Source: a virus
Length of the DNA: 22,165 nt
Direction: 5' to 3' (one strand)
IMG/VR virus record: IMGVR_UViG_3300044655_001105
Coordinates: 1 to 22,165 of that record
Part shown: positions 10,714 through 19,444 of the stretch, piece by piece
Layout: every line of letters begins with the position of its first letter
Position numbering within the stretch: position 1 is the first letter of the stretch
Notes under the pieces: model-generated
Told to the model about the DNA's origin: nothing
What the model saw: the letters and a program-made list of their open reading frames with translations, nothing else
Databases searched by the model: none
Made by a program: the position numbers and the translations under genes

Positions 10714-13262
10714 AGATAAAGCCGTTGGTCGAAAAGTTTAGCGGGGCGTACTGGAAGAGTGAGATCGGCAAGGCTGAGGATAGAAGCAGACAGTTTGTAG
10801 AGTTAGCAGAAGAATCCGTTAGGGTTTACAACGCACAAAAGCAAGTAGGTATTCTAAATGACACCGAACGAAGGCTTAATAGTTGGTGGTATTGCATTAA
10901 TACTTTGCTCCCTGCTTACTATTCCAGCACACCTAAGGCGGAAGTAACCCTTCGCAAACGTGCCGGCGGTGTTATTGAAGAGATGAGCGCCGTCATTCTT
11001 GAGCGCAATATCCAATACTCGATGGATATGGACTGTTCATTTGACTTGGTTGGTTACAACGCAGCTTTACAGTTTTTGCTCACTGGTCGTGCTGTTTTGT
11101 GGGCTAGGTATGAAGCTGAGATCGAAGAGGATGAAGTAGAGATTGCTTTATTCCAGGGGCCGGATGGTGTCTTAGTTGATGACAAGGGCCAGCCTTTTGA
11201 GGGTAATACCAGCAAGAGTAGACCTGGTCCCGGCGGGTTGGTGTTAGTCAAAGTACCGCAGGAAACTAAGGAAGAAGAATACGCGATCCTCGATGCAGTT
11301 CAATATAACGATTACCTTTGTTCTGATGCTAGGAATGAGACAGAGGTAGAGTGGCGCGGTCGTCGTGCATATTTAACACGTACCCAAGCTGAAAAGATGT
11401 TTGGGACTGAGATAGCTGATGACCTCAACTACGATTCTTTTCCTGATAAAGATAAGAAATATAAGTATCAGGATCAAACTAAGTATGAGGGCAAAGCTGA
11501 ACTATACGAGATATGGTGCGAAGAGACAGAGCGCGTTTATTGGGTTCACAAGAACAGCGACAAAGGCATCATATACGAGTCAGAACCACCGATAGACTTT
11601 GAAAACTTTTATCCGTGTAGTGTTATCTCTCAAAGCGTAGACCCTGATAGCGTTATCCCTGTTTCTGATTACGCGCATGTAAAGGATCAGATCCTTGAGG
11701 TTGAACGCCTCACCACCCGCATTCATGCTGTTACTCAGGCTATTCGCACCAATACCTTGTATGACGCAACCCTTGGCAATTCTGTAGAGCAGTTAATGCA
11801 GGGTGATCTCAAGATGATCCCTGTCATGAATTGGCCGTCATATAAAAGCCGTGGCGGTTTGCAAGCTGGCGTAGAGACGATGGACATCACTGCTTATGTA
11901 AATGCACTGCAGACTTTGCAAGCTGCACGACAAGCAGCACTTGAGCAGTTGTATGAAACGTTAAAGGTTAGCGATCTTCTTCGCGGCACAAGCGAGCAAT
12001 ACAAGAGTGCCACGGCTAATCGCCTAGAGAATGCCTGGTCGTCGCTTGGCTTAGTAGTTCGGCAAAACATGTTTGCCAAGTTTATCTCTGATGGTATTGA
12101 GCGACTTGGTACAATCATTGCTACTCTGTTTGAACCAGAGCAGATATTTCAAGTTGGTGACGCCGATAGGTTGTTAGCGCCAATACTTCCAGAACTACAA
12201 CCTCCGCCACCACCTATGCCACCGGATGAGACAGGTGGTGAGATGATGCCGCCAGCGCCTCCGCCTCCACCACCTCCATCGCCAGAGATGATGATGGCAC
12301 CTTTAAAGATGCAGATCCTTAACCTGCTTCGTAGTGATGATAGGTTAAGCTACCGCATTAAAATTGCTTCTGATTCGATGGTAGCCGTTGATCAAATGCA
12401 AGAGCAGCAAGAGGGTGCGCAACTCATGAGCACTTGCGGCGAGTTTTTTAATCAGATGCGGTCGTTGATTGAGCAGTATCCTCCGTTGTTAGGGTTTAGC
12501 ATTGAACTATTCCAGAACGTCATTAAACGCTTTAAGAGCGGAAAGGAGTTAGATGGCATCTTCACGAAAGCCCTTAACCAAATTGGCGAGATTGCAAAAG
12601 CTAAAGAAGAAGCAGCCAAGCAACCCCCGCCCCCAGATCCAGTGCAACAAGAAATGCAAGCAAGAATGCAGATCGCCCAGATGGAGTCTCAAGCGCGCAT
12701 TCAAGCAACTCAAATGCAAATGCAAGATGCTGCTCAAAAGAATCAGCTTACGGCGGCAGAGCAACAAATAAAGATGCAGCGTGAGCAACTTGATGCGCAA
12801 CTAGCTGTCGATAAGCAACAGTTTGAACAATACATAGCGCAACAGGAATTGCAGATTGCACAGCAGGAATTGCAGATCAAAGCCAGCGGTGTGCAGGCTG
12901 ATATGCTTAAGATTCAGGCTAATACGGAATCTGATGCTATTAAGCATAACATCAGCCAAGAGTCTAACCGTATGGCTCAGATCATTGAGTTACAGAAGTT
13001 AGAACTTGAGCAGATGCGGATCAGGTTAAGCGAGTCAGAGAAGCTAATGGAAGAAAGGCGACTTGCTTCTGAACAGCAGATTGAAAAGCTATTCATGAGC
13101 ATGGAGTCACTCCGCACTATGACTCAAGCGCCAACACAAACACAGCAACCTATCGTTATTAACAACGTGATTCCTAAGCGAGCAAAACGTGTCGGCAAAG
13201 TTACTCTCGATGAACTTGGTAATCCAAGCATTGAGTTAAATGACATGGAAGATGAGGATTAA
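10710..13262 (+). CDS. Portal protein with extended Gln-rich C-terminus
   Basis: An 850-residue protein directly following terL. The first 480 residues follow the portal layout of podovirus-type phages: an N-terminal helical part (KSEIGKAEDRSRQFVELAEE), a wing region with WWYCINTLLPAYYSSTPKAEV, the stem/crown helices with DQILEVERLTTRIHAVTQAI (around 330), and a helix-rich region with SLGLVVRQNMFAKFI. Residues about 490-530 are a polyproline linker. From about 635 to 795 the sequence is a long Gln/Glu-rich coiled coil, comparable to the barrel extension of large portals or a scaffold-like tail. It would form the dodecameric gate at one head vertex. The polyproline and coiled-coil extension is longer than in most portals. 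The assignment rests on position, size and general pattern. Confidence 0.85.
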   Translation: MKIKPLVEKFSGAYWKSEIGKAEDRSRQFVELAEESVRVYNAQKQVGILNDTERRLNSWWYCINTLLPAYYSSTPKAEVTLRKRAGGVIEEMSAVILERNIQYSMDMDCSFDLVGYNAALQFLLTGRAVLWARYEAEIEEDEVEIALFQGPDGVLVDDKGQPFEGNTSKSRPGPGGLVLVKVPQETKEEEYAILDAVQYNDYLCSDARNETEVEWRGRRAYLTRTQAEKMFGTEIADDLNYDSFPDKDKKYKYQDQTKYEGKAELYEIWCEETERVYWVHKNSDKGIIYESEPPIDFENFYPCSVISQSVDPDSVIPVSDYAHVKDQILEVERLTTRIHAVTQAIRTNTLYDATLGNSVEQLMQGDLKMIPVMNWPSYKSRGGLQAGVETMDITAYVNALQTLQAARQAALEQLYETLKVSDLLRGTSEQYKSATANRLENAWSSLGLVVRQNMFAKFISDGIERLGTIIATLFEPEQIFQVGDADRLLAPILPELQPPPPPMPPDETGGEMMPPAPPPPPPPSPEMMMAPLKMQILNLLRSDDRLSYRIKIASDSMVAVDQMQEQQEGAQLMSTCGEFFNQMRSLIEQYPPLLGFSIELFQNVIKRFKSGKELDGIFTKALNQIGEIAKAKEEAAKQPPPPDPVQQEMQARMQIAQMESQARIQATQMQMQDAAQKNQLTAAEQQIKMQREQLDAQLAVDKQQFEQYIAQQELQIAQQELQIKASGVQADMLKIQANTESDAIKHNISQESNRMAQIIELQKLELEQMRIRLSESEKLMEERRLASEQQIEKLFMSMESLRTMTQAPTQTQQPIVINNVIPKRAKRVGKVTLDELGNPSIELNDMEDED

Positions 13263-13264
13263 GC

Positions 13265-15013
13265 GTGTCAGACAACGTAACGGTTAGTAACTCGCCTACC
13301 AGTGTCAATACTGATATTCCTGTACGCACGATAGACAAGAGCGGCGAGCAGGTTCAGGTTGTTGCTATTGATTACGGTGGGGCTGGTACAGAAGATTTAA
13401 CCGTTCCAGATTTTGCTACTGAAACAACTCTAAACGCAGTCAAAAACGAGTTAGCAAGTGGTCTAAATGTCAACAATATCGTTAGTGCTGACATCCTTGG
13501 TGTTGCAGTTACCGGGCGTAGAAATAACGAAATTGAATTAAGTTTTTTTGATTCGTTCGACACTAACCTTATAACCAATACAACTAGTTCGGGCGGATCT
13601 GCTTCTATTACTGGCGGCCATGCCAGATATCAAACGGGCAGTAACACAAACGGCGGCGCTAAAGGTGTTAGCGTTTACAATAGTTCGTATCGTCCCGCTC
13701 ATGAAGAATACGCATTTTTTACCGCTGCATTTACTGCAGGAATCGCTAATAGCTATCAACGTATTGGACTGTACGATACTAACAATGGCGCTTTTATCGG
13801 GTATGAAGACACGTCTTTCGGTGTAACACTTCGTAGTGGTGGTGCAAATACTACTATTGCACGCGCATCATGGAATGGAGATCCGTTAGATGGTTCTGCG
13901 GGATCAATTTTTACGCGAGCAGGTACACCAGAAGCAATTAACCTTACATATAGCAATTTGTACCGTATCAGGTTTGCATGGTTGGGATCAGCTTCTTTCA
14001 TTTTTGAAGTATTTAGTCCTGATGGAAAGTGGATAACGTTTCACACCATTCGAATACCCAATAGTCAATTAGCCCCGTCAATTGAAACGCCAAATCTGCC
14101 AATGACTTTAGATGTCAAAAAAAATGGCGGTGGAGCAACAAACTTATCAATTTACACAGCGTGTTGGGCGGCAGGTACAACAAGTGATTACCTACCTATA
14201 ACTTCTACCCTAACTGATTATACCCTTGCTAACGTAACACGTTCAGTAATAGCCGGACGATCTGCTAGTGGTGGCGGCACGTATTATAACGTAAAAGTTA
14301 ATCCTTCTGGTTCTCTCATTACGGCAATCGGCGACATTACGGGTGTTGTTGGTCAAGCAACAATGGCAAATAGTTTGCCGGTAGTTATTGCCAGCGATCA
14401 AAGTGCTATTCCCGTTACTCAGAGCGGTACTTGGAATATCAATAATATAAGCGGCACTGTCAGCTTACCAACTGGCGCTGCAGCAGAAGCTACGCTTAGT
14501 AGTCTGAACGGAAAGGTAACGGCATGTAACACGGGCGCTGTTACTATCAGTGCATCCTTGCCGGCTGGCGGTAATAATATCGGAGATGTTGATGTTTTAA
14601 CGTTGCCTAATGTTACCCTGGCAAGTCAGGGCAATCCATTTACTTCGGCGGTGCCTGTTAGTGATAACGGTGGAAGTATCACGGTTGATGGTACAATAGC
14701 AGCGACGCAAAGCGGGACCTGGACCGTTACGAATGCAACGTATTCATCCAGCACGTTAAGCAATGTTACCGCAGCCGCTTCCAACACAACACTTTTGGCA
14801 TCCAACGCTTCGCGTCGCCAAGCGATACTTTATAACGATGCTGACACTGCCGTATACGTTAAGTTTGGTGCGACAGCTAGTGCAACTAGTTTTAGTTACA
14901 AGTTGTTGCCAGCGCAGACGCTAGAACTACCATTTCCCGTATACACCGGCATTATTGATGGCATTTGGGCGAATACTCCAACGGGAGCAATGCGAATTAC
15001 TGAGGTAAGCTAA
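13265..15013 (+). CDS. Virion surface/adhesion protein with SGTW repeats
   Basis: GTG 13265 with SD GAGGA. The 582-residue protein has three parts. An N-terminal beta-rich lead comes first. The middle domain (about 85-310) contains ENRIGLYD-like strands, GYEDTSFGVTLRSGG and YRIRFAWLGSASFIFEVFSP. It then has HTIRIPNSQLAPSIETPNLP, a pattern I associate with phage decoration or baseplate-like beta-sandwich proteins. The C-terminal part has VVIASDQSAIPVTQSGTW (about 374-391) and a second QSGTWTV (about 483), repeats common in phage structural proteins, ending in a beta domain. It probably sits on the virion surface. It overlaps the tail-collar gene by one base. Confidence 0.65.
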   Translation: MSDNVTVSNSPTSVNTDIPVRTIDKSGEQVQVVAIDYGGAGTEDLTVPDFATETTLNAVKNELASGLNVNNIVSADILGVAVTGRRNNEIELSFFDSFDTNLITNTTSSGGSASITGGHARYQTGSNTNGGAKGVSVYNSSYRPAHEEYAFFTAAFTAGIANSYQRIGLYDTNNGAFIGYEDTSFGVTLRSGGANTTIARASWNGDPLDGSAGSIFTRAGTPEAINLTYSNLYRIRFAWLGSASFIFEVFSPDGKWITFHTIRIPNSQLAPSIETPNLPMTLDVKKNGGGATNLSIYTACWAAGTTSDYLPITSTLTDYTLANVTRSVIAGRSASGGGTYYNVKVNPSGSLITAIGDITGVVGQATMANSLPVVIASDQSAIPVTQSGTWNINNISGTVSLPTGAAAEATLSSLNGKVTACNTGAVTISASLPAGGNNIGDVDVLTLPNVTLASQGNPFTSAVPVSDNGGSITVDGTIAATQSGTWTVTNATYSSSTLSNVTAAASNTTLLASNASRRQAILYNDADTAVYVKFGATASATSFSYKLLPAQTLELPFPVYTGIIDGIWANTPTGAMRITEVS

Positions 15014-15588
15014 TGCCTGTTTTTGGTGGCGAGTTACCTATTGGCGCTGGTTTGTTGTGGTACTCCGGCACCGCGCCCGATTCGTTTTTAATCTGTGACG
15101 GCACAAGTCTTTCGAGGACAACGTATGCAAAACTGTTTGCCATCATTGGCACAACTTATGGCAGCGTGGATGCAAGTAGTTTTAGCTTACCAGATTTACG
15201 GCAGCGATTCCCTCTCGGTAAAGCGGCGTCAGGGACGGGCAATGCGCTTGCGGGTACAGGGGGAACAATAGACCATACGCATACCTCAGCCGCCCATACC
15301 CATAGTGTGCCAGCGCATTATCACGGTATGGGAACTGGAGCAGATTTAGCTGTTACCAACTCGCCAAGCGGCTACAGCGCGTGGGGAGGATCAGTCACAA
15401 CTACCGCACCAAAAGGCGATACCTCAGCCGGTAGTTATACAGCCCCGACGATTAGCGGTCGTATCGGATTAGTCACGGGGGGTGTTGACGGTAACGCAGC
15501 AATGACAAGCGGCAGCACTACTCCCGGCGCAACAGGGGGAAACAATCCTCCGTACTTGGTCGTTAATTACATTATCAAATACCAATGA
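15013..15588 (+). CDS. Tail-collar domain fibre protein
   Basis: ATG 15013, SD GAGG. The 191 residues match the phage tail collar domain: PIGAGLLWYSGTAPDSFLIC, DGTSLSRTTYAKLFAIIGTT, then DASSFSLPDLRQRFPLGK. These are followed by a His-rich stretch (DHTHTSAAHTHSVPAHYH), which in T4-type fibres binds metal along the trimer axis, and the ending NNPPYLVVNYIIKYQ. Such proteins form trimeric fibres or appendages that touch the host. It lies between the portal and scaffold genes, not with tail genes, so it may be a head- or neck-attached fibre. Family call sure, location inferred. Confidence 0.9.
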   Translation: MPVFGGELPIGAGLLWYSGTAPDSFLICDGTSLSRTTYAKLFAIIGTTYGSVDASSFSLPDLRQRFPLGKAASGTGNALAGTGGTIDHTHTSAAHTHSVPAHYHGMGTGADLAVTNSPSGYSAWGGSVTTTAPKGDTSAGSYTAPTISGRIGLVTGGVDGNAAMTSGSTTPGATGGNNPPYLVVNYIIKYQ

Positions 15589-15902
15589 GTCTAATACTGC
15601 TCCTTAATCCCAAGCAGTACGGTGGAACCCCTGTAACGCCTGATACAAGTGATATCTTGGATCGTTACGCCAAGCGACGAAAACGGCATGACGATCTGCT
15701 TGAGGAAGAAGTAGCAGCCCAAATCCTTAAGAGTCGCCAAAAAGAGATAGAACTACCGACGACTGTAGACAGAGAGAATTTAGCTGATAAGCTAAAAGCA
15801 GCATTGCATGCTAGGGCTAAACCAGGGGAACTAACTGGCGAAGAACGCAAAAAGCGAATCAAAATGGTCTTAATGCTATTGGCACTAGACGATGACGACT
15901 AA
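15585..15902 (+). CDS. Small phage protein with charged helical body
   Basis: ATG overlaps the collar stop (ATGA). A short hydrophobic start (MSLILLLNPKQYGG) is followed by a strongly charged helical region (DILDRYAKRRKRHDDLLEEE) and a Lys/Arg-rich helix (EERKKRIKMVLMLL) ending in acidic DDDD. The MxLILLLNPxxY opening is a pattern I have seen in uncharacterised phage proteins near structural genes. No function known. It overlaps the next gene by 11 bases. Confidence 0.65.
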   Translation: MSLILLLNPKQYGGTPVTPDTSDILDRYAKRRKRHDDLLEEEVAAQILKSRQKEIELPTTVDRENLADKLKAALHARAKPGELTGEERKKRIKMVLMLLALDDDD

Positions 15903-16206
15903 ATACAAACTGTATCAATACTGCAAAGTGCAAAAGAAGGTAGTGCCGATTGAAAATGTGCAGGTGCGCGTTCCAGAGACGCATTACATCATTACCGACG
16001 AGATGGCACCCGTTAGAAACCCTCTTAATTCTAAGGAAATTTACACAAGCAAGCGAAAGCTACGAGAGGCTTATAAAGCCGCTGGCGCAATAGAAGTTGG
16101 GGATGCTTACGAGCGCGGATACGACCCACAAAAGTCAGATCCTGGTCGGCAAAAAGAATTAGTGTCTAGGGTAATGCAACAAATTAGGGAGCGACTAAAT
16201 GGATAA
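15892..16206 (+). CDS. Conserved small phage protein, TSKxxLR / EVGDAYE type
   Basis: A 104-residue protein. It opens YKLYQYCKVQKKVVPIENV, then HYIITDEM.PVRNPLNSKEIYTSKRKLREAYKAAGAIEVGDAYE. The order (DE...P..NP..G/SK.Y.SK..LR..YK..G..EVG) is shared by uncharacterised phage proteins that usually sit next to scaffold and capsid genes. Residues 85-104 are a basic helix. One Cys only, so no zinc ribbon. It overlaps the scaffold gene by 8 bases, suggesting stoichiometric coupling with head assembly. Confidence 0.65.
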   Translation: MTTKYKLYQYCKVQKKVVPIENVQVRVPETHYIITDEMAPVRNPLNSKEIYTSKRKLREAYKAAGAIEVGDAYERGYDPQKSDPGRQKELVSRVMQQIRERLNG

Positions 16207-17266
16207 TGTAGAGCAAGAAACAGGAACGACAGCAGCGGATACCGAAGTTACTGTTGAGCGGCAATCAGAACCCGTAAGCATTCGTGACGCTCTCAAACGC
16301 AGTTTTAAGGCAGAAGATGATCCGATTGTTGTAGAGACTAAAGAAGATCCTGATGCGGTAGCTAAAGCACCTCAATCTGTTACAGAGCAACAAACGCAGC
16401 AAACAACGCCAGCGGTTGAGAAAATTCCGCTTGTACCACCCGCTGACATGAACAAAGCCGAAAAGGAGGCTTTTCTTAATCCTACGCCTGATAACGCGCA
16501 TGTTTTGCAGCAGTACATGAACCGTAGGGCGTATGAAACACGCTCCGATTATCAGCGTAAAATGGTGGAAGTTGAAGAACTTAAAAAGCAAACTTCTAGC
16601 ATTTATGATGCAGTCAAACAGTACGAAAACGACTACGCAAAAGAAGGTATCAGCATTGCAGACCTGACCAGGCGCTCTATTGCTTGGGACAAGGCAATGA
16701 TGACGAACCCGGTTGAAACGGCTTTGGAATGGTTAGACGCTTACGGCATTAAGCCTGAACAACTGTTTCAAGGTTATGATCAGCAGGGTTACTATCCACA
16801 GCAGCAGCCAGCGCAATACCTCACAATGGCTGATGCAGAACGCATTGCCGAAGAGAAGATTGCCGCAATGCAGCAGCAACAGGAACAAAAAGCCGTTGCT
16901 TATTATAATGAGCGGGTCGTAGAATCTTTTGTAGCGAATAAACCGTTATTCAAAGATGCCGAGACAGCAGCGCAGTTAGAGGCTGAAATGGCACCGATTG
17001 TGGCGGCATTAACGCAGACCGGCAAGTACAGCGGCCCAGAGCAAATCCTCGAAACCGCTTACAACTATGTAGTAGCCGGCAATCCGACCTTTTCCAGTAT
17101 CGCCAATGCGATTACTGCAAAGGCGCAGGTAGAACAAACATCCGCAAGTGTGCAAAAAGCTAAAGCCGCTTCGCGTTCGATCACTGGCTCCGCCGGTTCG
17201 GGGACTCCCAGAGTACAAGCTAAAAACATACGTGATAACCTACGGGCTAGAATGACCGGCGATTAG
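16199..17266 (+). CDS. Scaffolding protein
   Basis: A 355-residue acidic, Gln-rich, mostly helical protein directly before the capsid gene, the standard scaffold position. It opens with a disordered stretch (TTAADTEVTVERQ), has VSIRDALKRSFKAEDD (26-41), and a proline-containing linker. It then has a conserved segment with DMNKAEKEAFLNPTPDN and a helix DYQRKMVEVEELKKQ, followed by MMTNPVETALEWLDAYGI. The Q-rich central region (about 195-235) leads to a C-terminal basic tail (SRSITGSAGSGTPRVQ) that would bind the coat. It would guide prohead assembly and leave or be cut before packaging. Confidence 0.8.
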   Translation: MDNVEQETGTTAADTEVTVERQSEPVSIRDALKRSFKAEDDPIVVETKEDPDAVAKAPQSVTEQQTQQTTPAVEKIPLVPPADMNKAEKEAFLNPTPDNAHVLQQYMNRRAYETRSDYQRKMVEVEELKKQTSSIYDAVKQYENDYAKEGISIADLTRRSIAWDKAMMTNPVETALEWLDAYGIKPEQLFQGYDQQGYYPQQQPAQYLTMADAERIAEEKIAAMQQQQEQKAVAYYNERVVESFVANKPLFKDAETAAQLEAEMAPIVAALTQTGKYSGPEQILETAYNYVVAGNPTFSSIANAITAKAQVEQTSASVQKAKAASRSITGSAGSGTPRVQAKNIRDNLRARMTGD

Positions 17267-17284
17267 CTGCTTCATTTAGCCGGG

Positions 17285-17308
17285 GTTATCTTAACTTTAT
17301 AGGATAAC
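17285..17308 (+). promoter_or_regulatory. Stem-loop at the capsid gene SD
   Basis: GTTATC (17285-17290) and GATAAC (17303-17308) flank a 12-base loop. The capsid gene SD (AGGA, 17301-17304) is at the edge of the right arm, so the stem could modulate initiation at ATG 17313. The stem is short and its importance uncertain. Confidence 0.3.
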
Positions 17309-17312
17309 AACA

Positions 17313-18269
17313 ATGGCTAATCTTGAAGAAGCAATCGTTGCAACCCTCTTCGATCAGAGCGATCAGATCGCAGATGAGGTTTTGCATCACAATCCGCTCC
17401 TGAAATCGCTTGACGATCAGGGCCTCATTCGTAAGTTTTCCGGTGGATACGAACTACGCAAGCCAATTATGTATAATGATTCGGCTGTAGGTGGTTTCTA
17501 TTCGGGATTCTCATCTTTTAACCTTGATTCAATCGATGATGCTACGGCATTTCGATTCGCAATTAAGCAGTGCTACGAGCCTGTAGCTATTGCAGGCCGT
17601 GACCGACGCGCTAACCGCGATCAGGCACAGCTTCTTGATCTCGCTGAGATGAAGATGAACGCGGCAATCGCTCGCCTTAAGAATACTGTTTCTACCTCAC
17701 TTCGCGGTGATGGGACTGGAAGCGGTGGACTTGAGTTTGACGGTATTAAGAAGGCTGTATCAACTTCACCGTCATCTGGAACGTATGGACAGATTGATCG
17801 TACTTCTAACACCTGGGCACGTAACCTAGCTGTTAATACGACTCTCTCTGCTTCAAACGTTCAGGAGACTGTAACGGACACTATTTCGCAGATCACTCGT
17901 GGTGACGAAACCCCAGACCTCGGTTTGATGGATCGCACTGCTTGGAAGTACCTCCATAGTTCGCTCACGGCAATTCAGCGCATTCAGCTTCCTGTAAAGA
18001 AGGCTACCGCTGGTTTCCGCGCTCTCAGCTATGACGGATGCGATTTTGTGTTTGATGGTGGATTTGGTTCAAGCGTACTTGAGACCAATTCTTGCCGATT
18101 GCTTAACACAAAGTATTGGACTTTTGACATGGTACGTGGTGCTGACTTTAAGCCCCTCGCTCCAGAGATGAACCGTCCGATTGATCAGGATGCTTTCTTC
18201 ACGGTTATTATCGTTGAAGGAAACCTCTGTTGTTCAGCCCCGGCACTTCAAGCTGTTATTTACGCTTAA
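17313..18269 (+). CDS. Major capsid protein
   Basis: A 318-residue protein following the scaffold and preceding a decoration protein. It begins LEEAIVATLFDQSDQIADEV, then a region with KFSGGYELRKPIMYNDS and FSSFNLDS. The central part has GDGTGSGGLEFDGIKKAVST and SGTYGQIDRTSNTWARN, a pattern common in phage capsid proteins (a GDGTG..G.ELDG..A.V and GT.GGIDR...W.RN series) and typical of HK97-type folds. The C-terminal part has the late strands (CDFVFDGGFGSS, YWTFDMVRGADFKPLAPEMN). It is shorter than coat proteins with an N-terminal delta domain, consistent with a separate scaffold. The codons look more uniform than those of neighbours, as expected for a highly expressed gene. Confidence 0.9.
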   Translation: MANLEEAIVATLFDQSDQIADEVLHHNPLLKSLDDQGLIRKFSGGYELRKPIMYNDSAVGGFYSGFSSFNLDSIDDATAFRFAIKQCYEPVAIAGRDRRANRDQAQLLDLAEMKMNAAIARLKNTVSTSLRGDGTGSGGLEFDGIKKAVSTSPSSGTYGQIDRTSNTWARNLAVNTTLSASNVQETVTDTISQITRGDETPDLGLMDRTAWKYLHSSLTAIQRIQLPVKKATAGFRALSYDGCDFVFDGGFGSSVLETNSCRLLNTKYWTFDMVRGADFKPLAPEMNRPIDQDAFFTVIIVEGNLCCSAPALQAVIYA

Positions 18270-18287
18270 CTGTAGGAGGATTGAACT

Positions 18288-18773
18288 ATGTCACGTTCTG
18301 GATCATTCGGTGTTAATTACAAAAAAGTATGGGATGGAACTACCATTCCGCTTCCGGCAAAAGTTACTGATGTTGGTAGCTGCCCGGAGGGTGAGTTTTT
18401 GTTTGTTCAGGCAGATGGTGCGCTTGCACAGTATGCGTTCGTCAAAATATCTGACGATGGACAAGCTGTAGAACTTACAACCACAAACGCTGGTTCTAAC
18501 AACCTTCAGATCGGTGTAGCGCAAGTCGCTGCAGCCGATAACGAGTACCTTTGGGTATGGGTTGGCGGCGTAGGTGGCGGTGGAGTAGGAACAGGTATTA
18601 AGGGTAAGTGCGCTGCATCGTATGCTGCAGATGCTAACCTTAATACGACTGCAACCGCTGGCGTAGCTGATGATGCTTCAACAACTAAGATTGCTAACGT
18701 GGTAGGTCTTACGACCCTTACCGGCGCTGGCACTGTTGAACTAAAATCAACTGGCTACCTCACAGTGAACTAA
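18288..18773 (+). CDS. Head decoration-type protein
   Basis: ATG 18288, strong SD (AGGAGG). The 161 residues are beta-rich and Gly/Ala-rich: a short N-terminal segment, CPEGEFLFVQADGALAQYAF, SNNLQIGVAQVAAADNEYLW, a loop of glycines (GGVGGGGVGTG), then CAASYAADANLNTTATAG and a final strand set. This resembles capsid-stabilising or decoration proteins that follow the coat gene, with the "Q(A/G)Y...QIGVAQ...NEY.WV" pattern. It would sit on the shell. A stem-loop (18781-18804) separates it from the next gene. Confidence 0.65.
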   Translation: MSRSGSFGVNYKKVWDGTTIPLPAKVTDVGSCPEGEFLFVQADGALAQYAFVKISDDGQAVELTTTNAGSNNLQIGVAQVAAADNEYLWVWVGGVGGGGVGTGIKGKCAASYAADANLNTTATAGVADDASTTKIANVVGLTTLTGAGTVELKSTGYLTVN

Positions 18774-18780
18774 GGCTATA

Positions 18781-18804
18781 GGGGCTGGCTTGTGTAGCAG
18801 CCCC
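18781..18804 (+). other. Intercistronic stem-loop
   Basis: GGGGCTG (18781-18787) with CAGCCCC (18798-18804) and a 10-base loop. No T run follows (GCCTTCT), so it is not a standard terminator. It may protect the 3' end of the capsid/decoration mRNA from decay or serve as a processing site. Confidence 0.4.
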
Positions 18805-18823
18805 GCCTTCTAAAAGGATTTAT

Positions 18824-19147
18824 ATGGCAGGAACAACTACTTTGATGGGGCTTGGAATGCCCGGAGAACTTGCGGCAGCGGTAGCTGACGGAGTTTTTAC
18901 CGGCACCGTAACGCCAACAGGTCAGGTTGTTGCAACTGCAGCAGGTATTCGCACCAAGCAGAATACCGACAACGTTACTGACGCTTTGCCAACTCAGGCT
19001 GAGATGGTTACGGCGTTTGGTGCTGCAGCTACAACTGGATCAGGTTTTATTGGCGTTATTAAAGATGCTAATGCAGATACAAACTTTTTCATTTGTGCAA
19101 GTAACGGAACAAGTTACTACGCACTTAAGATGACTAAGGGTGCATAA
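18824..19147 (+). CDS. Small surface/decoration protein (107 aa)
   Basis: ATG 18824 with AAGGAT upstream. The protein is Thr/Ala/Gly-rich: MAGTTTLMGLGMPGELAAAV, a beta hairpin with TGTVTPTGQVVATAAG, then TKQNTDNVTDALPTQAEMVTAFGAAA. It ends with a conserved segment GFIGVIKDANADTNFFICASNGTSYYAL. That terminal pattern (AFG..A..G.GF.GVI.D....TN.....S.G..YY) recurs in small phage surface proteins. It probably trims the capsid or a spike. It is followed closely by a strong terminator, closing the capsid gene cluster. Confidence 0.6.
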   Translation: MAGTTTLMGLGMPGELAAAVADGVFTGTVTPTGQVVATAAGIRTKQNTDNVTDALPTQAEMVTAFGAAATTGSGFIGVIKDANADTNFFICASNGTSYYALKMTKGA

Positions 19148-19151
19148 TTAA

Positions 19152-19176
19152 GGGGGGAGCAATCCCCCCGTTTTTT
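19152..19176 (+). terminator. Rho-independent terminator after capsid cluster
   Basis: Perfect 7-bp stem GGGGGGA (19152-19158) and TCCCCCC (19163-19169), GCAA tetraloop, then G and six T (19171-19176). It lies between structural genes on the same strand, so it probably reduces read-through from the highly expressed capsid genes into the spike and tail genes. Confidence 0.85.
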
Positions 19177-19185
19177 AGGATTGCT

Positions 19186-19443
19186 ATGCCAGATTTTACC
19201 CCTTCTAATCCCACCGCTTTGTTTAGCGCACGCCGCCTTGCAACAGTTACACCATCCGATTCTACCGACCTTACTGGCGTTAGAGCACTTTGGGTAGGTG
19301 GAACAGGAAACCTTAGCATTAAGTGTGTTGATGACAGCGCCGCCGTTACTATCGCCATTCCAAACGCCGGGGTTCTTCTGCCGCTGTTTGTGTCGCGTGT
19401 AATGGCAGCTACCACAGCAACCTCTATTGTTGCATTGTACTAA
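19186..19443 (+). CDS. Spike base protein, RCAP_Rcc01079-like
   Basis: ATG 19186, directly after the terminator. The 85 residues fit the pattern of small spike-base proteins found in gene transfer agents and phages: LATVTPSDSTDLTGVRALWV, GGTGNLSIKCVDDSAAVTIA, then IPNAGVLLPLFVSRVMAATT and an end IVALY. The ending (LLP.....V.A..T.T.IVALY) is the clearest part. In gene transfer agents such proteins form the base of head spikes. It lies directly before the LamG-like gene, which could form the rest of the spike. Confidence 0.7.
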   Translation: MPDFTPSNPTALFSARRLATVTPSDSTDLTGVRALWVGGTGNLSIKCVDDSAAVTIAIPNAGVLLPLFVSRVMAATTATSIVALY

Positions 19444-19444
19444 T

